Part shown: one piece after another, positions 7,426-18,266 of the stretch
Layout: every line of letters starts with the position of its first letter
Position numbering within the stretch: position 1 is the first letter of the stretch
Source of the DNA: JANNMJ01 sp031426455
GTDB taxonomy: Bacteria > Bacteroidota > Bacteroidia > Cytophagales > Hymenobacteraceae
Assembly: GCA_031426455.1 (NCBI GenBank)
Contig: JANPLI010000111.1
Coordinates: 1-64,000, forward strand
Length of the DNA: 64,000 bases
Reading direction: 5' to 3'
The notes under the pieces: generated by a model
What the model was told of the DNA's origin: nothing
Databases searched by the model: none
What the model saw: the letters and a program-made list of their open reading frames with translations, nothing else
Made by a program: the position numbers and the translations under genes

Positions 7426-8106
7426 ATGCTGAAGCACCTGTTCTTCATCGGTTGCCTGCTGCTGGGGGCGTTTCCGCGGACCAGCCACGCCCAGGGCGCC
7501 TACCGCTTCGAGGGGACCATCGTCGATGCCAACACCCAGCGCCCGTTGGCGGGCGAAGTGACGGTGTACGGCACCATCACCCCCGACGCGATGAGCCACC
7601 TCTTCACCGGCCGCAACGGGGGCTTTACGGTGTGGGGCGAAACGCCCGGCCCGTACCGGTTCGTGGTGTCGGCGCTGGCGTATGTGTCGCAGGAAGTGCC
7701 GCAAAGCGCCGTGGCCGGTACGCCGACCAACTTCACCGTGCGGCTGGTGCCGCAGGAAGTTGGGGCGAAGATGCCGCTCAATACCATCCGTTTTCGCCAG
7801 AGCAAGGCGGAGCTACTGCCGGAGTCGTACCCGGAACTTGACCGGCTGGTGGCCGTACTGAACGCGAATCCAGCGCTTGAGATCGAGCTAAATGGTCACA
7901 CTGACAATCAGGGCGATCCCGCAAAAAATCTCCTCCTATCTGAGCAGCGGGTGCAGACGGTGGTGGCCTTCCTTACCCGCCAGGGCATTGCCGCCACGCG
8001 CCTGCGCAGCAAGGGTTTCGGCGGCACCCAGCCCATCGCCCCGAACGATGTGGAAACCAACCGCGCACAGAATCGGCGGGTGGAGTTGGAGATTCTGAAG
8101 CGGTAA
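7426..8106 (+). CDS. OmpA-family protein with N-terminal carboxypeptidase-regulatory-like domain
   Basis: A 226-residue envelope protein. Residues 1-23 are a signal peptide ending near SHAQG. Residues 25-100 form a CarboxypepD_reg-like beta domain (GTIVDANTQRPLAGEVTVYG and GGFTVWGE). Residues 108-226 are an OmpA/MotB-type peptidoglycan-binding domain with NTIRFRQSKAELLPES, ELNGHTDNQGD, LSEQRVQTVVAFL, RLRSKGFGGTQPI and NRRVELEI. It probably tethers an outer-membrane or periplasmic structure to the cell wall. The ATG at 7426 is preferred over the TTG at 7417. Confidence 0.92.
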   Translation: MLKHLFFIGCLLLGAFPRTSHAQGAYRFEGTIVDANTQRPLAGEVTVYGTITPDAMSHLFTGRNGGFTVWGETPGPYRFVVSALAYVSQEVPQSAVAGTPTNFTVRLVPQEVGAKMPLNTIRFRQSKAELLPESYPELDRLVAVLNANPALEIELNGHTDNQGDPAKNLLLSEQRVQTVVAFLTRQGIAATRLRSKGFGGTQPIAPNDVETNRAQNRRVELEILKR

Positions 8107-8193
8107 AGGGCGACGGCTACCCGCTACGTTCTCCATAAGACCGTGAGGCGCCTTTTGTCGGCAATCGGGTTTCGTGCTACGCGCGTCCTGCCC

Positions 8194-8202
8194 GACCTTT
8201 GC
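8194..8202 (+). promoter_or_regulatory. Candidate -7 promoter element (GACCTTTGC) of leuS
   Basis: The same nonamer as at 1936 and 17562. It lies 63 nt before the leuS ATG, and the leader between them contains a tandem repeat. Confidence 0.38.
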
Positions 8203-8227
8203 CCCTGCGCGTGTTTCAGGTTTCATA

Positions 8228-8260
8228 CCAAAAACCAGAAACCAGCAACCAGAAACAAAG
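8228..8260. repeat. 7-bp tandem repeat (ACCAGAA type) in the leuS leader
   Basis: Four imperfect ACCAGAA/ACCAGCA units fill the leader up to the leuS ribosome-binding region. The array reads in frame with leuS, which explains the artificially long frame beginning at 8199. Confidence 0.7.
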
Positions 8261-8264
8261 CAGA

Positions 8265-11117
<2,853 letters not shown>

Positions 11118-11214
11118 GAACGTGGTGGTGTGAGGAAGCAGCCGCAAGCGGTAAGCTTCAAGCGGCAAGCTACGCCATCCGCCTTTGACATTCGAAATAG
11201 GTCGGCAGAATTAA

Positions 11215-11338
11215 TTTGTCATTGCGAGGAGGTACGACGAAGCAATCTCAAGCAGGTTCACTGGCACGTTTTACGCTAAAAATTAGTCGTTTAATAAACT
11301 GATTTTATGGATATTACTTCGTTCCTCGCAATGACAAA
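11215..11338. repeat. REP-like long inverted repeat (TTTGTCATTGCGAGGA arms)
   Basis: The left arm starting at 11215 reads TTTGTCATTGCGAGGA and continues with an ACGACGAAGCAAT-type sequence. The right arm ending at 11338 is its imperfect reverse complement. The roughly 60-nt centre is AT-rich. Palindromes with this arm sequence recur between genes in many unrelated bacteria, so I read it as a dispersed non-coding repeat. It lies in the 363-nt gap after leuS. Confidence 0.8.
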
Positions 11339-11377
11339 CCCACGCTTATTTCCGCTCGACTACTGAGTTGAACGCAA

Positions 11378-11412
11378 CGAAAAAAGCCCGCCGGATTGGC
11401 GGGCTTTTTTCG
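11378..11412. terminator. Bidirectional intrinsic terminator between leuS and the toxin-antitoxin pair
   Basis: A 13-bp perfect stem (AAAAAAGCCCGCC with GGCGGGCTTTTTT) around a 5-nt loop has T-runs on both strands. It can end transcription from leuS (+) and from the toxin-antitoxin genes (-). Confidence 0.9.
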
Positions 11413-11480
11413 TGTTTTTTGTCCGGGCGCTCCGCTGTTGAAACCAAAATGCCTCGCCAGGTGAGGTGGGGCGTTTTCGG

Positions 11481-11639
11481 TCAAGCTGGCTGCGGCTTGG
11501 GCTGCGAGGCTACGAACGCCTGCCACTCGGGATCGGCTTCCAATTCGCGGCCAGCCTTTTCCCAACTCTTTTCGGTGATTTTGCCGCGTTTCATCAGGTC
11601 GGCTTTAAGCTCCTCCAGATTCTTCCCTCTCTTGCGCAT
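11481..11639 (-). CDS. Small downstream partner of the HigB-like toxin, putative antitoxin
   Basis: A 52-residue ORF starting MRKRGKNLEELKADLMKRGK and rich in charged residues, with an ITEKSWEKAGRELEADPEW helix and a Pro-rich end. Its start overlaps the end of the toxin gene by 35 nt, the coupled toxin-first order of HigBA-like modules. A normal HigA antitoxin is about 100 residues with a clear helix-turn-helix, and I cannot see one here. It may therefore be an unusual small antitoxin or a truncated one. The longer in-frame extension upstream is only the antisense shadow of the toxin. Confidence 0.55.
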   Translation of the reverse strand: MRKRGKNLEELKADLMKRGKITEKSWEKAGRELEADPEWQAFVASQPKPQPA

Positions 11640-11973
11640 AATGGTCGTGCAGATTACGAATGGCTTGATCAAGCTCGCGCGGTGGCGTCTGCTGCGTCTT
11701 TTTTCGAAACGCGTGCAGCAGCAAGTAGCGTTCCTCTCCCGCTTCGCCTCCCAGCCGATGCACGAAAATACGGTAGTTGCCAATGATCAGCTCGCCGAAC
11801 CAGAAAGGGTACCCGGAAAATAGCTTCAGATAAGGGCTACCCAAGCGTTCGATACTGCTCAAGCCGGTCAGTATCCGGAGGATTTTGGTGGCGTCTTTCA
11901 ACGAAAGCCCAGCTAAGTACTCATTGACCGGATCGACTCCCTTTCGGTCGGTGTACGTCTCAAACGTGCGCAT
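11605..11973 (-). CDS. Type II toxin-antitoxin system RelE/HigB-family toxin (phage Gp49-like)
   Basis: A 122-residue protein with the Gp49/HigB pattern: N-terminal MRTFETYTDRKGVDPVNEYL, central LKLFSGYPFWFGELIIGNYR and the hallmark C-terminal segment LLLHAFRKKTQQTPPRELDQ. Family members are ribosome-dependent mRNA interferases. The start at 11973 (ATG) matches the family N-terminus; an upstream GTG at 12003 would add ten residues. The putative antitoxin gene overlaps its 3' end. Base composition is somewhat less GC-rich than the surroundings, as expected for a mobile module. Confidence 0.82.
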   Translation of the reverse strand: MRTFETYTDRKGVDPVNEYLAGLSLKDATKILRILTGLSSIERLGSPYLKLFSGYPFWFGELIIGNYRIFVHRLGGEAGEERYLLLHAFRKKTQQTPPRELDQAIRNLHDHYAQEREESGGA

Positions 11974-12192
11974 CTTGTCAGCGAAACTACGCACACTTCC
12001 CACCCCTCACAGCATCGGCGCCCTGATACAGGGTGTATCTTCTGATTCCCGATCAATCTTCAGTAGCAGCGCGACGGCCAGGGTCAGTAAAAACAAGGCC
12101 AGCGGGCTTTTTTTCGGCCAAAAACCACCCGCCAGACGCGGTTTTCCGACCCAAAAATCGTACTTTTATAGCGAAACCAAACCCCGTTTTTT

Positions 12193-12894
12193 ATGCCTCA
12201 TTTAGTCGTCCTGACGGGCGCCGGCATCTCCGCTGAAAGCGGCATCAAGACCTTCCGCGACTCCGACGGCCTCTGGGAAAACCACCGCGTTGAGGACGTG
12301 GCCACGCCCGAAGCCTTCCAGCGCAACCCGGACCTGGTGCAGGAATTCTACAACCAGCGCCGCCGGCAGGCGCGCGACGTGATGCCCAACGCCGCCCATT
12401 TTGCGCTGGCTGAATTCGCCGCCGCCAACCCCGAATGGCGCATCAGCATCATCACCCAAAACGTGGACGACCTCCACGAGCGCGCCGGCTCGCCCCACGT
12501 GCTACACCTGCACGGCCGCCTGGACCAGGCGCGCTCCGTGAAAACGGGCCAGGTATTCGACTGCCCCGGCGACCTGGAAACCGGCGACCTCTGCCCCGCC
12601 GGTGGGCAGCTTCGGCCCCATATCGTGTGGTTCGGCGAGGCCGTGCCCGCCATCGAGGAAGCCACGCGCATTGCCGCCACCGCCACGGCGCTGCTGGTCG
12701 TGGGCACGTCGCTGCAAGTATATCCGGCGGCGGGGCTGATTCACCAAGTGCCCCGGAAAACCTCGCTCTTTCTGGTGGACCGCCACGCGCCCACCAACCT
12801 GCCGCACGGGGTGCGCGTGTTCGAGGAAGCCGCTTCCACGGGAGTGCCGAAGGCGCTGGCGCTCATCAGCAGCACGAATGACGAGGCAATGTAA
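12193..12894 (+). CDS. cobB: Sirtuin-family NAD-dependent protein deacylase (CobB-like)
   Basis: A 233-residue cytosolic NAD-dependent lysine deacylase. NAD-binding motifs GAGISAESGIKTFRD, TQNVDDLHERAG with catalytic HLHG, and VVGTSLQVYPAAGL are all present. FYNQRRRQ carries the Tyr-x-x-Arg pair that marks class III sirtuins, which remove succinyl or malonyl groups. The zinc module is reduced: only two Cys are visible between residues 115 and 140 (VFDC, DLCPAGG) instead of four, as in other Bacteroidota sirtuins. An AT-rich stretch with TACTTTTA lies upstream and may hold the promoter. Confidence 0.92.
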   Translation: MPHLVVLTGAGISAESGIKTFRDSDGLWENHRVEDVATPEAFQRNPDLVQEFYNQRRRQARDVMPNAAHFALAEFAAANPEWRISIITQNVDDLHERAGSPHVLHLHGRLDQARSVKTGQVFDCPGDLETGDLCPAGGQLRPHIVWFGEAVPAIEEATRIAATATALLVVGTSLQVYPAAGLIHQVPRKTSLFLVDRHAPTNLPHGVRVFEEAASTGVPKALALISSTNDEAM

Positions 12895-13021
12895 CGACGG
12901 TGCGCCGCGCCGTCGAAAACCACGTCACCCGGCAATGAGGCACCCATAAAGGAGGCGCTCCCAGACAACCAACCCGCGCCAGGGTAGTACGAACAGGCAG
13001 AAACAAGCCATCTGCCACCCA

Positions 13022-13522
13022 ATGTCGCCTACCGCCCTCGACGCGCTCGTCAAGCAATTCCTTCAGCACAAGCTGCACCTGGCCTTTGCCGAAAGCTGCA
13101 CCGCCGGCAAGCTCGCCGCCGATCTGGTACAGGCGCAGGGCGTGAGCGAAGTCCTGCTCGGGTCCGTGGTGACCTACCATCCGGAAGCCAAGCAAAAGCT
13201 GCTGGGCGTGAAAAAGGCCACGCTGGACCAGTACACCGCTGAATCGCAGCAAACGACCAGCGAAATGGCGCAGGGCCTGCGTCGCCAGTTGCCGCAGGCA
13301 GATGTGTGCGTGGCTATCACGGGCCTGTGCGGGCCAGGCGCTTCGGAAGACGCCGACAAGCCTGTCGGGACGATCTTGGTCACGGTCCTTTTCCACCACC
13401 AGGCCCACGAATATCGGGTGCAGCTCGAAGGCACCGGCCAAAAGCTCCGTCAGCAGGCCGCCGATTTTGTGTACGCCAAGCTCGGCGAGCTACTGACGCG
13501 CTACCAGCACGCGCCGGTGTAG
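13022..13522 (+). CDS. pncC: CinA C-terminal domain protein, nicotinamide-nucleotide amidase
   Basis: A 166-residue stand-alone CinA C-terminal (PncC) domain, which deamidates NMN to NaMN in NAD recycling. Landmarks: FAESCTAGKLAADLVQAQGV (family AESCTGG), SVVTYHPEAKQKLLGV, VCVAITGLCGPGASED (family GIAGPGG) and KPVGTILVTV. Family domains are about 160 residues, so it is full length. It lies 127 nt after the sirtuin gene, a sensible neighbour because sirtuins release nicotinamide and NAD turnover products, but co-transcription is not shown. Confidence 0.87.
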   Translation: MSPTALDALVKQFLQHKLHLAFAESCTAGKLAADLVQAQGVSEVLLGSVVTYHPEAKQKLLGVKKATLDQYTAESQQTTSEMAQGLRRQLPQADVCVAITGLCGPGASEDADKPVGTILVTVLFHHQAHEYRVQLEGTGQKLRQQAADFVYAKLGELLTRYQHAPV

Positions 13523-13536
13523 TGCGGGGGGGGCGG

Positions 13537-13580
13537 GTTGTGAGGTGGTGTAGTCTAAGTGTCACCACCACTACCACCCT
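13537..13580. repeat. Short GGTGGTG / CACCACCACTACCACC inverted repeat
   Basis: GTGAGGTGGTGTAG faces CACCACCACTACCACC across about 10 nt directly after the cinA-like gene. It is a weak member of the same class of repeat arms seen elsewhere. Confidence 0.4.
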
Positions 13581-13657
13581 CGTCGCTTCGTGACGGGTAT
13601 AGTTGCTGCGGGGCAAAGCCCCTGGCTACACAAACAACCTTTTCCCGAACGGATAGG

Positions 13658-13690
13658 TAAAACGCCCGGCGTTCCGAAGGGGGCGTTTTA
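13658..13690 (+). terminator. Hairpin before the metallophosphoesterase/BamA gene, possible terminator of pncC
   Basis: A perfect 10-bp stem (TAAAACGCCC with GGGCGTTTTA) around a 13-nt loop. The T-run is only four residues and the next ATG follows within 5 nt, so it could also be a leader structure of the downstream gene. Confidence 0.45.
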
Positions 13691-13694
13691 ACCT

Positions 13695-16600
13695 ATGCTC
13701 CAACCCTACCGCCGAATCCGCGCGCTGGCCGCCGGATTTGCCTTTCTGATTGCCCCGACAGCGCCCGCTTGGGCCCAACAGGCAGCGCCGATCAGCATCC
13801 ACACGGTTTATCTGATCGGCAATACGGCCGCTGTTCCCCTGACCGAAATCCGCGCCGCCGCCTTGCGGCAGGTATTGCAGGCCACCGCCGGGCCGCTGAC
13901 GCTGGTGCATCTGGGCGACGTGGTAGCCAACGACGGTCTGCCGAAAAAACCCGACGTCATCCTCACCGCCCGCCTCGATGCCCTGGTGGGGCTGGTTACT
14001 GGGCTGCCCAATGCCCGGCTGGTGGTGGTGCCCGGCGATAAGGACTGGGCCAACGCCGGTAAAGAAGGTCTGAAAGCCGTTCGTCGCCTGGGGGAGTATC
14101 TGGATGCCAAGCTCAACATCGAAGGCAAGGGCAAAGCGCGGGTATTGCTGCCGGGCGGCGGCTGCCCCGGCCCAGACATCCTTGACCTGGCCCCGAACGT
14201 CCGGCTGGTAGCCGTGAACTCGGCCTGGTTCACGCACCCCTACGACCGGCCCGAAGAGCCGGACACGGACTGCAAAACGTTGTCGAAGGAAGAATTTGAC
14301 GAGCAGCTCGACGACGCGCTTTCCGACCGGGGCCGGCGCAACGTGCTGCTGGTGGGCCACCACCCGGCCGTGAGCGAAGGCATTTACGGGGGCCGGGTGC
14401 CGCTCAAACGCCACCTTTTCCCGTTCGAAAATATGCCGGTGCCGCTGCCCGTCTTCGGCTCCATCTATGCGGCCTACCGACAGAACGTGGGCACGCCGCG
14501 CGACCTCGCTTTTCCGGCCTATACGGCCTACGCCAAAACCATCCGCAACGCCCTGCGCGACCACCCCGGCGTGGTGTACGCCTCGGCCCACGATTTTTCG
14601 CTGCAATTGCAGCCTCTGGCGGCGGGTTTTCAGCTGGTCAGCGGCTCGCTGACGCAGCACCAATTCGTGGGGCACAACGGGCGGGCACTCTATAACCGCC
14701 CGGAGGAAGGTTTCGCGAAGCTCGAATACAGCCCTGACGGCACCGTTCGGGCTTCCTTTCTGACCTTCCCGGAAGATGACGGCGGCAAAAGCATCGCCGC
14801 GCCGACCGTCGCTTTCGCCACCACCCTGCTGCGCGCACCGTGCGCATCGGCGCCCGCTGATTCGCCGGGCGCCCTAGCCAATGAAGCCTTTCCGTGCGGC
14901 AATACTGCGCCTACCCAGTCGGCCCTGACCATCAAGGACGCCCCCGCGCCCGGCACGGCCAGTACCACCGTGGTGCCGGGGCCAGAGTACAAAGCCGGCT
15001 TCTGGGGCCGGACGCTGATCGGCCCGGTTTATCGCCGCGACTGGACGACCGCCGTGCAGGCGCCCACGCTGAACCTGGCCGAGAGCCACGGCGGACTGCA
15101 CGCCTTCGGGCGCGGCGGCGGGCGTCAGACGACTTCGCTCAAGCTGGTCGGCGGCGATTCGCTCGAATACGTCTTCCGTTCCATCAACAAAGACCTTCAG
15201 GGCGCACTGCCGCCGGAGTTGCGCAACACGGTGATCGCCGACGTACTACGCGACGTCACGGCCACTTCACAACCTTATTCCGGCCTGATTTGCAGCGAGT
15301 TGCTGGATGCTACCGACATTCTGCACGCCCGGCCGCAGCTTTACCGCCTCCCCGACGATCCGGCGCACCTGGGCGTATTTCGGCCCGAATTTGCCGGGCT
15401 TTTCGGTACGCTCGAAGACCGTCCGCAGGATGCGGAGCGCGGTAATCAGAAGGGCTTTGCCGAATCCGACGACGTGACGCGCTCGTTCGGGCTGTTCCGT
15501 AAGCTCTACAAAGACCACGACACGCACGTCGATGCCCCGGCGCTGGCCCGCGCCCGTGCCTTCGATATGCTGGTAGCCGACTTCGGCAAGCACGAGGATA
15601 ACTTTCGCTGGGCCGGCTACGAAGGCCCCGGCAAGACGCTGATCTATAAGCCGATTCCGCGCGACCGCGACCAGAGCTTCACCCTCTGGAACGGTGCCCT
15701 GACCTGGACTGCCAACCGCGAGTGGGCCGTGCCGAGCATCGAAGACTTCGGCCCGCGCATTCACGGGCTGGAAAGCCTGAACTGGCCCGCCCGCCACCTC
15801 GACCGGATGCTGCTCCAGAGCGTGACGCGCGAACAGTGGGCCGAGGCGGCAAAATACCTGCAAACGCAACTGACGCCCGCCGTCATCGACCGCGCCGCTA
15901 ACCGCCTGCCGCCGGAGCTGCGCGCCACCACCGGCGCCGACATCAGCCGCAAGCTCCGCACCCGCCTTGCCGACCTGCCCCGCGCCCTCGACGGTTATTA
16001 CCTGATGCTGGCCCGCCGTGTGGATGTGGTGGGGTCGAATAAGGCCGAGGTCTTTCAGATCGAACGCTTGGCTTCCGGAGAAGTGCGGGTGCGGGTTTTC
16101 GACAAAGCCAAAGACACGAACCAGCCCGACGGCCCCGCGCTCTACGACCGCACGTTCAAGCGCGGCGAGACGCACGAAATCGACCTCTACGCGCTGGCCG
16201 GCAAAGATGTCGTGCAGCTCACCGGCACGGCGCCCCGCTCCATTCTGGTCCGTGTAATCGGCGGCGAGGGCCAGGATGTGATCGTGGACGAGTCGCGCGT
16301 CAGCGGCCTGCGGCGCTACACCAAAGTCTATGATGCACGCACCGACGGCGCCGACCTCACCCCTGGCCCTGATACCAACGACAACCGCGCCGACCGCCTC
16401 GGCATCAACCGCTACGACCGCCGGGGCTTCGAGTACGACGGCTACACGCCCCTGCTGAACGTGCTCTACAACACCAACGACGGCTACGGCATTGGCGCGG
16501 GCTTCTCCTTCGACAAACAGGGCTGGCGCAAGCCGGGCTTCAAAGCCCAGTATGGTATCTACGGCCAACTCACGAGCGAAGGCAACCGGCAGGCGTCGGC

Positions 16601-17525
16601 CTTCGTGCGCTACCGCCACATCATCGGGCAATGGGACTTCGCCGCCCTCGCCGAATACGGCGACTACTACCCGTTCTACAATTTCTTCGGCCTCGGCAAC
16701 AACACCGACAAGGACAACGACCGCTACAACCGTAGCTTCTACCGCGCCCGTTTCAGCGGCCCCCGCGCCGAACTGAACTTGGAACGGGTGCTGCTACGCT
16801 CCAAAAGCCGCTTCCGCGCGGGCGTACTGCTGGAAGACTTCACCACCAACACCCCGGCCGGCACCGTGCTGGCGACGGATTCGGACCTGCCCGCCGCCGT
16901 CCGCGACGTCAGTACCGCTAACCAGCGCCTGCTCGGCGGTCGAGCCGAACTGGATTTCGACTTCCGCGACCGCGCCTTTTTCGCCCGGCGCGGCATCCGC
17001 TTCTTCGCCCGCCACACCAGCTATCAGCAACTGTCCGGCACCGGCGGCGATAATGGCCACCTCTTCCACACCACCGAAGGCTTTGCGGCCTACTACGGCA
17101 CCGTGCGCGTGGGCCTCCCCGTGACGCTGGTGCTGAAAGGCGGCGGCGCCAAAACCTACGGCGCCCCTGATTCAGCCATTCCATTCTACAAGCTCCCGCA
17201 GCTCGGGCAGGCGCAAAACTTGCGCGGCTACGTCCGGAACCGCTTCACCGGCGACGCCGTGGCCTACTTCAACACCGAACTGCGGCTGGCGCTGGGTAGC
17301 GTCAAGAGCAACGTGGTGCCGTTTTCCTACGGTATTCTGGGCTTTTACGACGTAGGCCGCGTCTACGTACGCGGCGCCTCGCCCGGCGACCTGAAAGCCG
17401 GCTATGGCGGCGGCGTGTACGTCTCGCCCTTCGTCGACCGCTTCGCTCTGAGCATTTTATACGGCTCCTCGAAGGAGGAAAGCGGACTGATTCAGTTCGC
17501 CGCCGGATTCCGGATCGACCAGTAG
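13695..17525 (+). CDS. Metallophosphoesterase-like / BamA-TamA-type outer-membrane barrel fusion protein
   Basis: A 1,276-residue exported protein. Residues 1-27 are a signal peptide (APTAPAWAQQ). Residues 35-360 resemble a calcineurin-like phosphoesterase: VHLGDVVAND (about 72), VVPGDKDW (about 111) and LLVGHHPAVSEG (about 220). The expected first metal ligand is changed (LIGN instead of LIGD) and PGNHD is PGDKD, so catalysis is doubtful. A middle region carries the family motif FDMLVADFGKHEDNFRW (about 630), reminiscent of CotH/kinase-like folds; this is unproven. From about residue 900 a surface-antigen (Omp85-like) barrel follows, ending YGSSKEESGLIQFAAGFRID. Probably an outer-membrane protein with a periplasmic enzyme-like head. 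Confidence 0.85.
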   Translation: MLQPYRRIRALAAGFAFLIAPTAPAWAQQAAPISIHTVYLIGNTAAVPLTEIRAAALRQVLQATAGPLTLVHLGDVVANDGLPKKPDVILTARLDALVGLVTGLPNARLVVVPGDKDWANAGKEGLKAVRRLGEYLDAKLNIEGKGKARVLLPGGGCPGPDILDLAPNVRLVAVNSAWFTHPYDRPEEPDTDCKTLSKEEFDEQLDDALSDRGRRNVLLVGHHPAVSEGIYGGRVPLKRHLFPFENMPVPLPVFGSIYAAYRQNVGTPRDLAFPAYTAYAKTIRNALRDHPGVVYASAHDFSLQLQPLAAGFQLVSGSLTQHQFVGHNGRALYNRPEEGFAKLEYSPDGTVRASFLTFPEDDGGKSIAAPTVAFATTLLRAPCASAPADSPGALANEAFPCGNTAPTQSALTIKDAPAPGTASTTVVPGPEYKAGFWGRTLIGPVYRRDWTTAVQAPTLNLAESHGGLHAFGRGGGRQTTSLKLVGGDSLEYVFRSINKDLQGALPPELRNTVIADVLRDVTATSQPYSGLICSELLDATDILHARPQLYRLPDDPAHLGVFRPEFAGLFGTLEDRPQDAERGNQKGFAESDDVTRSFGLFRKLYKDHDTHVDAPALARARAFDMLVADFGKHEDNFRWAGYEGPGKTLIYKPIPRDRDQSFTLWNGALTWTANREWAVPSIEDFGPRIHGLESLNWPARHLDRMLLQSVTREQWAEAAKYLQTQLTPAVIDRAANRLPPELRATTGADISRKLRTRLADLPRALDGYYLMLARRVDVVGSNKAEVFQIERLASGEVRVRVFDKAKDTNQPDGPALYDRTFKRGETHEIDLYALAGKDVVQLTGTAPRSILVRVIGGEGQDVIVDESRVSGLRRYTKVYDARTDGADLTPGPDTNDNRADRLGINRYDRRGFEYDGYTPLLNVLYNTNDGYGIGAGFSFDKQGWRKPGFKAQYGIYGQLTSEGNRQASAFVRYRHIIGQWDFAALAEYGDYYPFYNFFGLGNNTDKDNDRYNRSFYRARFSGPRAELNLERVLLRSKSRFRAGVLLEDFTTNTPAGTVLATDSDLPAAVRDVSTANQRLLGGRAELDFDFRDRAFFARRGIRFFARHTSYQQLSGTGGDNGHLFHTTEGFAAYYGTVRVGLPVTLVLKGGGAKTYGAPDSAIPFYKLPQLGQAQNLRGYVRNRFTGDAVAYFNTELRLALGSVKSNVVPFSYGILGFYDVGRVYVRGASPGDLKAGYGGGVYVSPFVDRFALSILYGSSKEESGLIQFAAGFRIDQ

Positions 17526-17561
17526 CGCAGCCCAAGCGGGCCCTGTCAACTGACGCTGCCC

Positions 17562-17570
17562 GACCTTTGC
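17562..17570 (+). promoter_or_regulatory. Candidate -7 promoter element (GACCTTTGC) abutting the TrpF-like gene
   Basis: GACCTTTGC ends 3 nt before the ATG at 17574. If this is the -7 box, transcription would start at or inside the first codons, implying a leaderless mRNA. Confidence 0.4.
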
Positions 17571-17573
17571 CGA

Positions 17574-18164
17574 ATGCTCCGTACGACTGTCCTTGTTCGC
17601 CGCGTCACGAACCTGTCCGATGCCCGCTACTGCGCCGGGATGGGCGTCGAACTGCTTGGCTTTCCGCTGACCGGCTCCGACGCCCTGACTGCCGCCGCCG
17701 TAAACGAAATCGGCGGCTGGGTCAGCGGCATCCAGCGCGTCGGTGAGTTCGATAACAGCCTGTCCGCGGCCGAAATCAACGCCTTGATTTCGGCCTGCGC
17801 CCTCGACTACGTACTGCTGACGGAGCCAGACGTTCACCTCGCGCCCGACGAGCTGGCCCGCCCGATCATTTGGCTTCTCGATGCCGACCAACTGCGTACC
17901 GCCCCAGCCAACGCCGCTTTCATCGTCCTGACGGGCCTGACCGACCTGGCCGACACCACGCTCCTGGAACTCCTGACCAGCCCCAGCTACCCTCCCGTCC
18001 TGCTGGCGCTGACCGATGAAACATCGGCTACGGAAGCAGCAGAAGTCCTCGCTGCCCTGCCAGCCCTGGCTGGCCTCGCCCTGGAAGGCGGCCAGGAACT
18101 GCGCCCAGGCATCCGCGATTTCGGCGCCCTGGCCGATATCCTGGAAGCACTTGAGACGGACTGA
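17574..18164 (+). CDS. TrpF-like (phosphoribosylanthranilate isomerase-related) protein without the catalytic motif
   Basis: A 196-residue protein. The N-terminus VLVRRVTNLSDARYCAGMGV followed by ELLGFPLTG matches the first beta-alpha-beta unit of phosphoribosylanthranilate isomerases (normally K-x-CG-x-T-x-x-x-DA). The catalytic Cys of the KICG motif is replaced (LVRRV). The C-terminus LALEGGQELRPGIRDFGALA resembles the barrel end with its phosphate-binding loop and substrate pocket remodelled. Length is close to TrpF. No other trp gene is nearby. Likely a paralogue of unknown function rather than a tryptophan-pathway enzyme. Confidence 0.72.
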   Translation: MLRTTVLVRRVTNLSDARYCAGMGVELLGFPLTGSDALTAAAVNEIGGWVSGIQRVGEFDNSLSAAEINALISACALDYVLLTEPDVHLAPDELARPIIWLLDADQLRTAPANAAFIVLTGLTDLADTTLLELLTSPSYPPVLLALTDETSATEAAEVLAALPALAGLALEGGQELRPGIRDFGALADILEALETD

Positions 18165-18266
18165 ATTACGAATTACGAATTACGAATTACGAATTACGAA
18201 TTACGAATTACGAATTACTAAACAAAGTTTTTAACTCGTAACTTTGTAATTCGTAATTCGTAATTA
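18162..18266. repeat. Inverted pair of 7-bp tandem repeats (GAATTAC / GTAATTC) between convergent genes
   Basis: The left arm (18162-18219) holds about seven head-to-tail GAATTAC units. The right arm (about 18232-18266) holds GTAATTC units, its reverse complement, across a short AT-rich loop. The stop of the TrpF-like gene (TGA, 18162-18164) and the stop of trmB (18264-18266) both lie in the arms, so the element fills the whole gap. The transcript from either side could fold into a long AU-rich hairpin. Confidence 0.9.

Noticed and set aside
11484..11783. A 100-residue protein for the antitoxin position
   Set aside because: The first 48 codons overlap the toxin gene out of frame and are Cys/Arg-rich nonsense. 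The credible start is the ATG at 11639.
12100..12125. Terminator near GCGGGCTTTTTTT upstream of the sirtuin gene
   Set aside because: The T-run is present, but no adequate stem precedes it, and the toxin gene nearby is transcribed the other way.
15267..16631. A 454-codon minus-strand frame
   Set aside because: Shadow of the phosphoesterase-like/BamA fusion gene. Its sequence is Val/Ala/Gly/Arg-rich without motifs.
18162..18266. Possible CRISPR array
   Set aside because: The units are only 7 bp and head to tail without spacers, followed by a reverse-complement arm. No cas genes are in the window.
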